Below, in pieces: positions 36,473 to 46,261 of a stretch of 64,000 nt of DNA. Made by a program: the position numbers and the translations under genes. The DNA lies in contig OZ244244.1 in the NCBI GenBank assembly GCA_965217125.1, positions 1,860,001 through 1,924,000 of the forward strand. Reading direction: 5' to 3'. The stretch's first letter is position 1. Each line of letters begins with the position of its first letter. The DNA comes from JAAOIF01 sp965217125. Its GTDB lineage: Bacteria; Pseudomonadota; Gammaproteobacteria; PS1; Pseudothioglobaceae. The notes below the pieces were generated by a model. That model did not search any database. It was not told where the DNA came from and was given only the letters and a program-made list of their open reading frames with translations.

Positions 36473-36940
36473 ATGGCTAAGCTTACTGACAAAATTGAAA
36501 TATTGATTGCCCCAATAATAATTGATTTAGGTTATGAATTGGTGGGAGTTGAATATGTTGCTAGTGGCAAACATAGTATTTTAAGGATTTATATTGATGC
36601 AGAAAACGGCATTAGTCTGAATGATTGTGAAATAGTATCGCGCCAAGTTAGCGCTATTTTTGATGTGGAACAGGTGATTACAGACCAGTACAATTTAGAA
36701 GTGTCATCGCCAGGGATAGAGCGCCCGTTATTTCATATTGGGCATTATCAGCGTTTTTTGGGCAATGATATTAAGTTAAGATTAGTTAGACCGATAGAGC
36801 GACAAAGGAAATTTAACGGCACGATTGGCAGTGTCAGTGAGGCTAATAATAGTATCGAATTGATAACCTCATTAGGTTCGATAACATTGCAGCTTGATTT
36901 GATTGAAAAAGCTAATTTAGTAAATTATGAATATTTTTAG
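36473..36940 (+). CDS. rimP: Ribosome maturation factor RimP
   Basis: A 155-residue factor for 30S assembly, with the N-terminal alpha/beta domain (GYELVGVEYV, LRIYIDAENG) and signature SSPGIERPL near residue 84, followed by a C-terminal SH3-like domain. It is first of the classical rimP-nusA-infB-rbfA-truB operon, with an 8-base gap to nusA. No clear Shine-Dalgarno sequence precedes it; the start is chosen from the family N-terminus. Confidence 0.95.
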   Translation: MAKLTDKIEILIAPIIIDLGYELVGVEYVASGKHSILRIYIDAENGISLNDCEIVSRQVSAIFDVEQVITDQYNLEVSSPGIERPLFHIGHYQRFLGNDIKLRLVRPIERQRKFNGTIGSVSEANNSIELITSLGSITLQLDLIEKANLVNYEYF

Positions 36941-36948
36941 GAGAAGTT

Positions 36949-38424
36949 ATGGAAGGCAAAGAGTTATTTTTAATGGTTGAGGCAATTTCTAATGAGAAAA
37001 ACATCTCTCAGGAAAATGTGCTTGAGTCTTTAGAAGAAGCATTGGCGGTTGCCACTAAAAAACGCAACAACATTGATGCACATGTCAAAATTGACAGACA
37101 CACTGGCGAATTTAAGACCTTTAGACAATGGCGAGTAATTGCAGATGGCGAACTGTTAGTAGATGATAATGACACCGAGTTTGATGCACAATTGCATATT
37201 TACGCCAAAGATGCGGATGGCATTGCCGTAGATGATTTTAAATACACGCCAATTAAAACTGAAGAGTTTGGCCGTATTGCCGCGCAAATTGTTAAGCAAG
37301 TTATTATCCAAAAAGTTCGTGAAGCAGAAAGAGAGGTAATTGTTGATGACTATACTAATCGTGTCGGCGAGGTGGTTATGGTTACGGTCAAACGCATTGA
37401 CAAAAGCAACGCTTATGTTGATATGGGCGGCGTTGATGGTATGATTTCTAAATTTGATTTAATTCCTAATGAATCAATTCGTAAAAATGACCGTCTCAAG
37501 GCGTATATTAAAGAAGTTAAATCAACCCCACGCGGCGCACAGATTTTCCTTAGTCGCACCGCACCCGAGATGATGATTCAACTGTTTGAGATGGAAGTAC
37601 CAGAGATTTCTGAGGGAGTGATTGAGATTAAAGGCGGCAGCCGCGACCCGGGTTTGCGTTCAAAACTTGCAGTTAAGGCAAAAGACAAACGCTTAGACCC
37701 AATTGGCTCTTGTATTGGGATGCGTGGCGCACGCGTACAAGCCGTATCAAACGAGTTAAATGGCGAGCGGGTGGATGTGATTCTTTGGGATGAAGACCCA
37801 GCGCAATATGTTATTAATGCGATGGCACCTGCACAAGTTAGCTCAATTGTGATTGATGAAGATAAAAATTCTATGGATATTGCAGTTGAAGAAGACCAGT
37901 TAGCGTTAGCAATCGGTCGTGGTGGTCAAAATATTAAATTAGCATCACGCTTGACCGGTTGGAAGCTAAATGTGATGTCAGTTAGCGAATCAGACGACAA
38001 ACAAGCCGAAGAAAACCAAAAGATTAGCGACAAATTAGCAGAGCAACTTGGTGTTGATGCTGAGGTAGCAGGCGTATTGATTGAAGAAGGTTTTAGCGGC
38101 GTTGATGATGTGGCTGATGCTGATATTGCAGCGCTTGAAAGTATTGAGGAGTTTGATAGCAATATGGTTGCGGAGTTGCAAGAGCGCGCCTTCGATGCTC
38201 AGTTGGTCCAAGCTTTGGGCGATGCAGATGCGTCTGAAGCATTAATGAGTGTTGAGGGGGTGGATGAAGATTTAGCACAAGCCTTGATTGAATCAGAGAT
38301 TGCCACTGTGGATAATTTAGCAGAACTCTCGATTGATGAGTTGTTAGAGATTCAAGATATGGACAAAGAGCAAGCCTCAGCAGTTATTATGACAGCACGA
38401 GAAAATGAAGGCTGGTTCAATTAA
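36949..38424 (+). CDS. nusA: Transcription termination/antitermination factor NusA
   Basis: Binds RNA polymerase and nascent RNA to control pausing, termination and antitermination. It is 491 residues. N-terminal RNAP-binding domain, S1 domain near 135-200, two KH domains (about 205-345) with GMRGARVQAV and GRGGQNIKLA, then two acidic AR repeats (about 365-485) as in E. coli. AGGAG lies eight bases upstream of the ATG. Confidence 0.97.
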   Translation: MEGKELFLMVEAISNEKNISQENVLESLEEALAVATKKRNNIDAHVKIDRHTGEFKTFRQWRVIADGELLVDDNDTEFDAQLHIYAKDADGIAVDDFKYTPIKTEEFGRIAAQIVKQVIIQKVREAEREVIVDDYTNRVGEVVMVTVKRIDKSNAYVDMGGVDGMISKFDLIPNESIRKNDRLKAYIKEVKSTPRGAQIFLSRTAPEMMIQLFEMEVPEISEGVIEIKGGSRDPGLRSKLAVKAKDKRLDPIGSCIGMRGARVQAVSNELNGERVDVILWDEDPAQYVINAMAPAQVSSIVIDEDKNSMDIAVEEDQLALAIGRGGQNIKLASRLTGWKLNVMSVSESDDKQAEENQKISDKLAEQLGVDAEVAGVLIEEGFSGVDDVADADIAALESIEEFDSNMVAELQERAFDAQLVQALGDADASEALMSVEGVDEDLAQALIESEIATVDNLAELSIDELLEIQDMDKEQASAVIMTARENEGWFN

Positions 38425-38476
38425 TATTTATTTTTTTATTGATAGCAAAATTTCCAAGTAAAAATAGGCAAGAATT

Positions 38477-40990
38477 ATGGCGCATACAGTTGAAACTTTA
38501 TCTAAATTATTGAAAAAGACAGCAAATGAAGTGATTGTGATTTTGGCAAATGCTGGTATTGACGGCAAAACTACGGATTCTGAAATTTCTGCTAACGAAC
38601 GAAAAATTTTGATGGGTAGCCTGTCCAAGCGCTCAAACAAATTTAACATATCAGCTTCGCATAAAGCTAATACAAAATCCAGCCCCAATTCCACTCCAGG
38701 GGTTAAGATTCAGGTTAAGAAAAAACGCGTTAAGAAAGCACCAAGCAGCAATGCCGCAGTTATTGACAACGAAGCGACTATTAAAGCACAAAAAGCACTA
38801 TCAGCTGGCAGTGTTATTGATGAAAAACTGTTGCAACAAGATGCAAAGCGTAAAGAAATGACGCTTTTGCAAAAACAGCAAGAACAGCAACGCGCGCAAC
38901 AAAAAACCGCTAAACAAATAGCTACAAAGCAAACACAAGAAAAAACCGCTAAAAAAACAACCACTAAAAAAACAACAGATAAAAAAACAACAACAGCTAA
39001 AAAAACAACAGATAAAAAAACAACAACAGCTAAAAAAACAACCGCTAAAACAACAACAGCTACAGAAGACAAAAAGCCAAAACGCCAGCACAAGTCGCCA
39101 AGCAGCAATCAGCGTAAGCAACTACATGTTGCCCATAAAACTAAGCGTAAATTAAAGAAAAAAGACAGAACTAGATTATCGCAAAAAGTTCAAGAGGAGC
39201 AAGCACAGCACGGCTTCCAGAAACCAGTTGAAAAAGTTATTCACGAAGTTGCTATTCCTGAGAATATCAAGATTATCAATCTGGCACAAAAGATGACCAC
39301 CAAAGCTGGCGAAGTATTAAAAGTATTGATGGGCATGGGGGTTATGGCAACGCTAAACGATGTTATTGACCAAGACACTGCTTTATTGGTGGTAGAAGAA
39401 ATGGGACATAAAGGCGTTGCTAGTGTTGAGGAAACCATTGAAGATAAGCTGATTGAGAAATCAAAAGCAACTGGCGATGAAAGCCCAAGAGCGCCGATAG
39501 TAACGGTTATGGGTCATGTTGATCATGGCAAGACTTCATTGCTCGACTACATACGCAAAGCCAAAGTAGCTGATGCTGAGGTCGGTGGTATTACTCAACA
39601 TATCGGCGCCTATCAACTAAGTGCAAATAACGGTATGATTACCTTTATTGACACGCCAGGTCACGCAGCATTTTCAAAAATGCGCTCTCGTGGCGCAAAT
39701 GCAACCGACATTGTGATTTTAGTGGTAGCAGCAGATGATGGGGTGATGCCACAAACGATTGAATCAATCAAACATGCAAAAGCCGCGCAGGTGCCAATTA
39801 TTGTTGCCATTAACAAAATTGATAAAGAAGGTGCGGATATTGATAAAATTAAACAAGTATTATCCTCCCATGATGTGGTAGCGGAAGATTGGGGCGGTGA
39901 GGTGATGATGGTGCCAGTATCAGCGCATACTGGTGAAGGCATTGATGCCTTGTTAGATGCTATTTCGCTGAGCGCTGAAATTTTAGAATTTTGTTGCGTG
40001 GTTAAAGCCCCAGCGCATGGCATAGTATTAGAAGCACGCTTAGAAAAAGGTCGTGGCAAGGTAACAACTATTTTGGTGCAAACAGGCACACTTAAACAAG
40101 GCGATATTATGATTGCTGGGCTTGAATATGGCAAGGTTAAACAAATTGTTAATGATACTGGCAAAATACTTAAATCAGCTGGCCCCTCTACTCCAGTAGA
40201 AGTGCTTGGTTTATCTGGTGTGCCTAATTCTGGTGATGAAGTTTTGGTGGTAGAAAGTGAGCGCCGTGCGCGTGAAGTGGCTGATTTTAGAAAAACCAAA
40301 GAGCGCGAAGCAGAATTACAAAGACAACAAGTCTCAAAAATGGACAACTTCTTACAAAAAATGCAAGAGAGCAATATTTCTACTGTTAATGTGCTGCTCA
40401 AATCAGATGTTAGAGGCTCGGCCCAAGCTTTGGTTGAGGCCTTAGAAAAACTTTCAACCGATGAGGTTAGAGTGCAAGTAATCTCAAGCGGCATAGGCGG
40501 TATTAACAATACCGACATTACCTTAGCCGCTACTTCCAATGCTTTGGTGCTTGGTTTTAATGTGCGTGCTGATACACTTGCACGCAAAACTGCGGATAAC
40601 GAAGACGTGCGAATTGAATATTATTCGATTATTTACAACTTAATTGACGATGTAAAAGCCATTATGAGCGGTATGCTTGCACCTGAGTTGAGTGAAAATA
40701 TTATTGGTATTGCCTTAGTTAAAGATGTATTCAAATCACAAAAAATGGGGGATATTGCTGGCTGCATAGTGCAGCAAGGTTTGGTTAGAAAAGACAGTCC
40801 AATTCGCATATTGCGTGATAGTGTGGTGATTTACGAAGGCGAATTAGAATCGCTCAGGCGTTTTAAAGACGATGTGGCAGATGTTAAATCAGGTGTTGAG
40901 TGTGGGATTGGTGTGGCGAATTACAAAGATGTGCAGCCGGGCGACCAAATTGAAGTATTTGAGCGCATTGAGAGTGCGCGTAGTCTGTAG
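38477..40990 (+). CDS. infB: Translation initiation factor IF-2
   Basis: GTPase that places fMet-tRNA on the 30S subunit. It is 837 residues: an IF2 N-terminal domain (1-50), a long basic linker, then the G domain with GHVDHGKTS near residue 345, DTPGH near 392 and NKID near 446, then the EF-Tu-like domain II and C-terminal fMet-binding domains. The linker contains a Lys/Thr repeat (DKKTTTAKKTT, twice, 33-bp unit) encoded at about 38978-39043. The start follows a 52-base gap after nusA. Confidence 0.97.
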   Translation: MAHTVETLSKLLKKTANEVIVILANAGIDGKTTDSEISANERKILMGSLSKRSNKFNISASHKANTKSSPNSTPGVKIQVKKKRVKKAPSSNAAVIDNEATIKAQKALSAGSVIDEKLLQQDAKRKEMTLLQKQQEQQRAQQKTAKQIATKQTQEKTAKKTTTKKTTDKKTTTAKKTTDKKTTTAKKTTAKTTTATEDKKPKRQHKSPSSNQRKQLHVAHKTKRKLKKKDRTRLSQKVQEEQAQHGFQKPVEKVIHEVAIPENIKIINLAQKMTTKAGEVLKVLMGMGVMATLNDVIDQDTALLVVEEMGHKGVASVEETIEDKLIEKSKATGDESPRAPIVTVMGHVDHGKTSLLDYIRKAKVADAEVGGITQHIGAYQLSANNGMITFIDTPGHAAFSKMRSRGANATDIVILVVAADDGVMPQTIESIKHAKAAQVPIIVAINKIDKEGADIDKIKQVLSSHDVVAEDWGGEVMMVPVSAHTGEGIDALLDAISLSAEILEFCCVVKAPAHGIVLEARLEKGRGKVTTILVQTGTLKQGDIMIAGLEYGKVKQIVNDTGKILKSAGPSTPVEVLGLSGVPNSGDEVLVVESERRAREVADFRKTKEREAELQRQQVSKMDNFLQKMQESNISTVNVLLKSDVRGSAQALVEALEKLSTDEVRVQVISSGIGGINNTDITLAATSNALVLGFNVRADTLARKTADNEDVRIEYYSIIYNLIDDVKAIMSGMLAPELSENIIGIALVKDVFKSQKMGDIAGCIVQQGLVRKDSPIRILRDSVVIYEGELESLRRFKDDVADVKSGVECGIGVANYKDVQPGDQIEVFERIESARSL
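38940..39065 (+). repeat. Low-complexity Lys/Thr tandem repeat inside infB
   Basis: An A/C-rich tract made of GAT-or-GCT followed by AAAAAAACAACAACA units. One 33-bp unit (from 38978) recurs exactly from 39011, preceded and followed by partial units. The frame is kept because the period is a multiple of three. It encodes the disordered IF-2 linker. Confidence 0.85.
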
Positions 40991-41001
40991 TTTTATTGAC
41001 A

Positions 41002-41340
41002 ATGGCAGAACAAACTTCGTATCGTCTTGAGCGTATTAATGAGTTGATTTGTAGAGAATTAGTGCTGTTGTTAAAAAAAGAAAGCAAAGACCCAAGGCTG
41101 CAAAAAGTCAGCATAACTGATGTTTTAACCAGCCGCGATTTGAGTAATGCTAAGGTTTTTTACACCGTCTTAGCAACAGATAAAGCAACTATTGAACCCA
41201 TACTCAATAAAGCCAGCGGTTTTTTTCGCTTGAACTTGTCAAAAACACTAAACTTACGCCACACACCTGCACTTAGATTTGTTTTTGACCCAGCGCCCAA
41301 CACTGGCGCACGAATCGAAGACTTATTGTCTAAGCTTTAA
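41002..41340 (+). CDS. rbfA: 30S ribosome-binding factor A
   Basis: A 112-residue cold-shock and 16S maturation factor with a KH-like fold: RLERINELICRELVLLLKKE, then DPRLQKVSITDV and the C-terminal LRHTPALRFVFD. It starts 11 bases after infB. The frame is open two codons earlier to a TTG, but the ATG at 41002 (MAEQTSYRLERIN) matches the family start. Confidence 0.95.
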   Translation: MAEQTSYRLERINELICRELVLLLKKESKDPRLQKVSITDVLTSRDLSNAKVFYTVLATDKATIEPILNKASGFFRLNLSKTLNLRHTPALRFVFDPAPNTGARIEDLLSKL

Positions 41341-41351
41341 TCATTGCCAAT

Positions 41352-42272
41352 ATGTCAAGGCCTAATCAAAAAGGTAGAGATGTCAGCGGCATTATCTTAT
41401 TAGATAAAGACACAGGGCTGAGTTCCAATGCTGCCCTACAAAAAGTCAAACGACTATTTTTTGCCAAAAAGGCTGGTCATACTGGCGCATTAGACCCCAG
41501 CGCCAGTGGCATTTTGCCGATTTGTTTAGGTAAGGCGAGCAAAATTGCACAGTTTTTGTTGGATGATGACAAGCGTTATTTTGTGCGCGGACGCTTAGGG
41601 CAAACAACCAATACTGGTGATTGTGAAGGTAAGGTTATTGATAATCAGGCATTTGAGCATCTGAATAAGGCTGAAATTATGGCTGTGGTGCAAAGTTTTG
41701 TGGGCGATATTTTACAAGTGCCACCGATGTATTCAGCACTCAAAAAAGACGGACAAGCCTTGTATAAACTGGCTAGGCAAGGCATAGAAATAGAGCGAGA
41801 GGCACGCCCAGTGCGCATCTATGAGATTAACTATTTAGCTTATGAGAGCGGTATTTTAACGCTGGATGTAGCTTGTTCAAAAGGCACTTATATACGCACT
41901 TTGATTGAGGATATTGGCAAACAGCTTGGCTGTGGTGCGCATGTAATTGAGCTTAGGCGCACCGGCTTTGCCCATATTGACATTGCCCAAACTATTAAAT
42001 TTGCAGATTTAGAAAACTTAGCAAACTTAAAGCCTGACAATTATCAAGCATTGGACGAAAAAATATTTGCCACCGAAGATATGCTACCCAATTTTGCTAA
42101 TATTAGCCTAAATAAATCTCAAAGCGTGGATATTCAATATGGCAGAAGCGTTGTTGTTAATGCACAAATATCATCAGCAACGGTTAAATTATTCAACCAT
42201 AAATCTGAATTTATAGGCATTGGCATAGCAGGAAGTGGCGGAGTTATCGCACCAAAACGCTTATTTGTTTAA
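41352..42272 (+). CDS. truB: tRNA pseudouridine-55 synthase
   Basis: Makes pseudouridine 55 in the T-loop of tRNAs. It is 306 residues. The catalytic aspartate is in GHTGALDPSASGILPI near residue 47, with motifs YSALKKDGQALYKLAR and SKGTYIRTLIEDIG later. A C-terminal PUA-like region is present. It is last of the rimP operon, 11 bases after rbfA. rpsO, the usual follower, is not present here. Confidence 0.97.
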   Translation: MSRPNQKGRDVSGIILLDKDTGLSSNAALQKVKRLFFAKKAGHTGALDPSASGILPICLGKASKIAQFLLDDDKRYFVRGRLGQTTNTGDCEGKVIDNQAFEHLNKAEIMAVVQSFVGDILQVPPMYSALKKDGQALYKLARQGIEIEREARPVRIYEINYLAYESGILTLDVACSKGTYIRTLIEDIGKQLGCGAHVIELRRTGFAHIDIAQTIKFADLENLANLKPDNYQALDEKIFATEDMLPNFANISLNKSQSVDIQYGRSVVVNAQISSATVKLFNHKSEFIGIGIAGSGGVIAPKRLFV

Positions 42273-42315
42273 TGCAAAAGTTGTTATGAGCATACATTAG
42301 AGTTTGTTCTATTTT

Positions 42316-42399
42316 ATGGGTGATAAGCGTTTTGACACGGGAGATGATTTTTCGTTTTCAAAGAATACTCAAGCTTTAAAAGTAGAAATAAATAAGTAA
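42316..42399 (+). other. Short open frame in truB/YeeE gap
   Basis: An isolated 27-codon ATG frame (MGDKRFDTGDDFSFSKNTQA...) without ribosome binding site or recognisable family. It may be the tail of a decayed gene. The rest of the 199-base gap holds only AT-rich sequence and the possible -10 noted next. Confidence 0.15.
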
Positions 42400-42437
42400 T
42401 ACTGACTATTATCCTCAATCTGGTCATATAATTTTGA

Positions 42438-42443
42438 TATAAT
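42438..42443 (+). promoter_or_regulatory. Possible -10 element for the YeeE/YedE gene
   Basis: TATAAT 28 bases before the ATG. A -35 hexamer is not evident. GGGGAATG lies directly before the start as a ribosome-binding region. Confidence 0.35.
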
Positions 42444-42471
42444 TTTTACAGTTTATTTTTTTGGGGAATGT

Positions 42472-43626
42472 ATGACTGTGCCGATTCTTGGTGAGTTGGG
42501 CGAAATTGAATTGTTGTTTTTTGTTATCTTCTTAGCCTCTATTTTGTTTGGTATAGTTGCACGAAAAACCGATTTTTGCCCCTTAGGTGGTATTGCTGAT
42601 TATATATACAATGGCAATACAGGTCGCTTATCAATGTATTTTTTTGCCATTGCTGTTGCTATTTTAGGCGTTACTGTGCTTGAAGCGTTGGAAGTGTTTA
42701 GTGTTGATGCCACGCGCCCACCGTATCGTATGAGCCAATTTCGTTGGTCAGCATATTTAGTTGGCGGTGGGCTTTTTGGCGTAGGTATGGCGCTATGCCG
42801 AGGCTGTGGGATGAGAAGCGTTGTTAATCTTGGCGGCGGCAATCTAAAAACCATTGTGGCGATTTTAGGCATGGGTAGTGCAGCGGTATTGATGTTATAT
42901 GTGGAAGGATTTTTTAGTAATTACTTTTTGTCTTGGGTGTTGCCAACTTCGCTTAATTTTAATGACTACGGTTTAGCACATCAAGATTTAGGCACGATTA
43001 TCAGCAATTTTTCAGGCGTTGAAATCTCCACCATGCGCATAGCAGTTGGTCTGTTGTTGTCATTAGCCATTATGAGTTTGGTTTTTAAAAGCAAAGATTT
43101 TATCCGCAGGCAAGATAACTGGATTGGCGGTTTTATGATTGGCGCTTTGATTGTTGGCGCTTTTTATATTTCTGGCGGGCCAATTGGAGAATTTGCAAAA
43201 GAAGCCTCTGAGTTTAGCGATACACCACAAAACGGCATGGGCATACAATCCTATACTTTTGTTCGTCCAATAGGCGATTTGCTTTATATTGGCATTAATC
43301 CTGAGTGGTATATTCTAAGCTTCGGTTTGGTGGCATTCTTAGGCGTGGGCGCAGGTTCGGTGCTGATTTCACTGGCGAGCGGTCGATTTAAGATTGTTTG
43401 GTTTAAATCTATTAGTGAGGCTTTTCGTTACGCTATTGGCGGCATTATGGTTGGTATTGGCGGTGTTTTAGGTATGGGATGCACCATAGGGCAAGGCATA
43501 GCGGGGACATCAACCTTATCATTAGGCTCTTTTTTAGATTTATTTGCACTGATGCTTGGCGCTTTTATTGGTATCAACATGCAAAGACAGTTTATGAATG
43601 ACCACAAAATACCTAAAGCAGATTGA
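42472..43626 (+). CDS. YeeE/YedE-family sulfur-compound transporter
   Basis: A 384-residue polytopic membrane protein of the TsuA/YedE type, which imports thiosulfate or another reduced sulfur species. The two-fold repeat is visible, with conserved cysteines in TDFCPLGG (Cys36), CRGCGMRS (Cys109, Cys112) and GMGCTIGQG (Cys337). In TsuA, equivalent cysteines relay thiosulfate by transient hydrogen bonds. Glycine-rich helices surround each. It is a single gene between truB and a terminator. A role in sulfur acquisition fits the suggested sulfur-oxidising lifestyle; substrate is inferred. Confidence 0.88.
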   Translation: MTVPILGELGEIELLFFVIFLASILFGIVARKTDFCPLGGIADYIYNGNTGRLSMYFFAIAVAILGVTVLEALEVFSVDATRPPYRMSQFRWSAYLVGGGLFGVGMALCRGCGMRSVVNLGGGNLKTIVAILGMGSAAVLMLYVEGFFSNYFLSWVLPTSLNFNDYGLAHQDLGTIISNFSGVEISTMRIAVGLLLSLAIMSLVFKSKDFIRRQDNWIGGFMIGALIVGAFYISGGPIGEFAKEASEFSDTPQNGMGIQSYTFVRPIGDLLYIGINPEWYILSFGLVAFLGVGAGSVLISLASGRFKIVWFKSISEAFRYAIGGIMVGIGGVLGMGCTIGQGIAGTSTLSLGSFLDLFALMLGAFIGINMQRQFMNDHKIPKAD

Positions 43627-43658
43627 GTAAAATTAGATAATTTGAAACCATAAGGCAC

Positions 43659-43686
43659 TAAAAGCGAGTTTATGCTCGTTTTTTTA
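43659..43686 (+). terminator. Terminator after the YeeE/YedE gene
   Basis: AAGCGAG-tttatg-CTCGTT stem (one G-T pair) and a run of seven or more T residues. It may also serve hppA, which ends at 43723 on the opposite strand. Confidence 0.8.
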
Positions 43687-43722
43687 TAGGTTTTTTGTTG
43701 TGGTCTCTTTGGGTTGGGTTTT

Positions 43723-45717
43723 TTATAAAAGTGGGATAATCAAAATTGCTACAATATTCATAATTTTAATTAGTGGGTTGATGGCAGGGCCGGCGGTGTC
43801 TTTGTAAGGGTCGCCGACTGTGTCGCCAGTTATTGCGGCTTTGTGGGCATCAGAGCCTTTGCCGCCGCAGTTGCCATCTTCGATGTATTTTTTTGCATTG
43901 TCCCATGCGCCGCCGCCGGTGGTCATGGAAATGGCAACAAAAATGCCGGTTGCAATCGAGCCGATTAATAAGCCACCTAACGCCTCAGCGCCGAGCAATA
44001 AGCCAACTGTGACTGGGAATAGAATTGGCAAGATGGATGGCAATACCATCTCTTTAATAGCGGACTTGGTTAGCATATCAACAGCCTTAGAGTAGTCTGG
44101 TTTTTGTGTGTAATCCATGATGCCGGGCATTTCTCTAAACTGACGGCGCACTTCATTGACAATGCCGCCTGCTGCACGACCAACGGCTTCCATCGCCATA
44201 GCGCCGAATAAGTAAGGCACTAAACCGCCTAAGAATAGCCCGATGATAACGCGATAGTCGGATAAATCGAAAAAAGTTTTGCTAGCGCCGCCAAGTGAAT
44301 TGGTGAAATCAGCAAATAATACCAATGCCGCCAGGCCAGCAGAGCCAATTGCATAGCCTTTGGTTACTGCTTTGGTGGTATTACCAACTGCGTCTAATGG
44401 GTCGGTAATGTTGCGAATTTCTTCAGGCAATTCTGCCATTTCAGCAATACCACCAGCATTGTCAGTAATAGGGCCATAAGCGTCTAATGCCACAATTACC
44501 CCCGCCATTGATAGCATCGCTGTTGCCGCAATCGCAATCGCATATAAGCCGCCTAAATTATGTGCGCCCCAAATACTAATACATACTGCCAATACTGGAA
44601 ATGCAGTGGATTTCATAGATAAGCCTAAGCCAGCAATAACATTAGTGCCATCACCCGTTGATGAGGCATTGGCAATATGGCGCACTGGACTGTATTCGGT
44701 TGAGGTGTAATATTCTGTAACCACAACCATTACTGCGGTTAGTAGCAAACCGATGAGCGAAGCGTAGAATAAATTCACCCCCATGCCCATATTGACAGTA
44801 ATAAAATAAAATGCAATTGCTGCTAACACGGCAGAAACAATCAGGCCTTTATACAGCGCCCCCATAATCGAGCCATTTTCTGAGATTTTGACAAATAAAG
44901 TGCCAATGATAGAGGCAATAATTGATACTGCACCTAAGGCGAGCGGGTAAAGTATAGCATTATCAGGTGCATCTGCTAAGATTCCGCCTAATAACATAGT
45001 GGCAATAATGGTTACTGCATAAGTTTCAAATAGGTCAGCTGCCATGCCTGCACAATCACCAACATTATCACCAACATTATCAGCAATCACGGCTGGATTG
45101 CGTGGGTCATCTTCTGGAATTCCAGCTTCAACTTTACCAACTATATCAGCGCCAACATCAGCACCTTTGGTGAAAATACCACCGCCTAAACGCGCAAAGA
45201 TTGAAATCAGTGAAGCGCCAAAGGCAAGACCAATCAGCGCATGCAAGGCATTTATTTGTGTTACGCCAAATGCTAACATAGCAGCATAATAGCCCGATAC
45301 TCCAAGTAATGCTAAGCCAACCACAAGCATACCTGTTACTGCACCACCTTTGAATGCTATTTGGAAGGCAGCGTTAACGCCATCTTTAGCGGCCTCAGCT
45401 GTGCGTGAGTTAGATTTGACTGATACTTTCATACCAATATAACCAGTTGCACCTGATAGCACTGCACCAATTAAGAAGCCAAGACCAACAGCAACACCTA
45501 AAAAATAAGTAATGACAACCAATAAAAGCACACCAACAATAGAGATTGTTGTGTATTGACGATTTAGATAAGCACTTGCGCCCTGTGCAATAGCATCTGC
45601 TATTTCCTTCATTTTATCGTTGCCTGCTGATTGTTTGTTAATCCAAGAGATGATAAATAGACCGTATAAAACAGCAATTATTGAGGCAGCAATGGCTAAT
45701 ATGAGTATGTTGTTCAC
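43723..45717 (-). CDS. hppA: Proton-translocating pyrophosphatase
   Basis: Membrane PPase coupling PPi hydrolysis to H+ pumping, or the reverse. It is 664 residues with about 16 helices. The catalytic loop motif DVGADIVGKVEAGIPEDDPR is intact, as is DNAGGIAEM. The segment GNTTKAVTKG (near residue 445-455) has Lys where K+-dependent enzymes have Ala, the known mark of the K+-independent H+-pumping subtype. The start codon is GTG, with AAGGA eight bases upstream. It is divergent from the DoxX-like gene; adk and PPi-PFK lie just beyond. Confidence 0.96.
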   Translation of the reverse strand: MNNILILAIAASIIAVLYGLFIISWINKQSAGNDKMKEIADAIAQGASAYLNRQYTTISIVGVLLLVVITYFLGVAVGLGFLIGAVLSGATGYIGMKVSVKSNSRTAEAAKDGVNAAFQIAFKGGAVTGMLVVGLALLGVSGYYAAMLAFGVTQINALHALIGLAFGASLISIFARLGGGIFTKGADVGADIVGKVEAGIPEDDPRNPAVIADNVGDNVGDCAGMAADLFETYAVTIIATMLLGGILADAPDNAILYPLALGAVSIIASIIGTLFVKISENGSIMGALYKGLIVSAVLAAIAFYFITVNMGMGVNLFYASLIGLLLTAVMVVVTEYYTSTEYSPVRHIANASSTGDGTNVIAGLGLSMKSTAFPVLAVCISIWGAHNLGGLYAIAIAATAMLSMAGVIVALDAYGPITDNAGGIAEMAELPEEIRNITDPLDAVGNTTKAVTKGYAIGSAGLAALVLFADFTNSLGGASKTFFDLSDYRVIIGLFLGGLVPYLFGAMAMEAVGRAAGGIVNEVRRQFREMPGIMDYTQKPDYSKAVDMLTKSAIKEMVLPSILPILFPVTVGLLLGAEALGGLLIGSIATGIFVAISMTTGGGAWDNAKKYIEDGNCGGKGSDAHKAAITGDTVGDPYKDTAGPAINPLIKIMNIVAILIIPLL

Positions 45718-45869
45718 TTTTTTCCTTGTTGATAATAATAAAATCCGAGTAATTATAGTTTAATTCTAATGTTATTGTAAGTTTTATTGCACTAAATTGC
45801 TATTGTATTTATTGCCAAATTGTGGTTTAATGTAACTGTTTTTATTGTTACTAACTTGAGGAGAAATTT

Positions 45870-46238
45870 ATGTTAAATATAATGAATAATTGCCCCTACA
45901 CTTTGTTAATTGGGCGTGTGTGCTTGGTGTTGATTTATTTTATCGGCGGGCTGAGTTTGTTGTCTGGTAATATTCCAATTGATTACGCTGCTTCTAAAGG
46001 TATGCCAGAGTTTTTGGTGTGGATTGGGTTTGGCATTAAGTTATGTGCCGGGGCTTTGGTGATTGTTGGCTATCAAACACGCATTGCTGCGTTGGCATTG
46101 GTGCTGTTTACGGTGATTACTGCGGTTATGTTCCATAATTTATTTGGCACTATTTTTATGAAAGAAGTCTCAATGATTGGTGGTTTGCTGATTTTAGCAG
46201 CAACAGGTGCAGGTAAATTTAGTATTGACGGCAAGTAG
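45870..46238 (+). CDS. DoxX-family membrane protein
   Basis: A 122-residue protein with four predicted transmembrane helices (YTLLIGRVCLVLIYFIGGLS first; GKFSIDGK at the C-terminus). DoxX-type proteins are linked to redox or thiosulfate:quinone chemistry in some archaea and to oxidative stress complexes in bacteria; which applies here cannot be told. AGGAG lies seven bases before the ATG. It is the only plus-strand gene between hppA and adk. Confidence 0.78.
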   Translation: MLNIMNNCPYTLLIGRVCLVLIYFIGGLSLLSGNIPIDYAASKGMPEFLVWIGFGIKLCAGALVIVGYQTRIAALALVLFTVITAVMFHNLFGTIFMKEVSMIGGLLILAATGAGKFSIDGK

Positions 46239-46261
46239 TTTTTAATCGATTAAAATCAAAT

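Noticed and set aside
38710..39121. Minus-strand hydrophobic frames opposite the infB linker
   Set aside because: Val/Phe/Cys runs are the complement of the Lys/Thr repeat, not real membrane proteins.
39661..40587. Long minus-strand frame (308 codons) inside infB
   Set aside because: Ser/Thr/Cys-rich antisense shadow of the conserved IF-2 G domain; no start signal.
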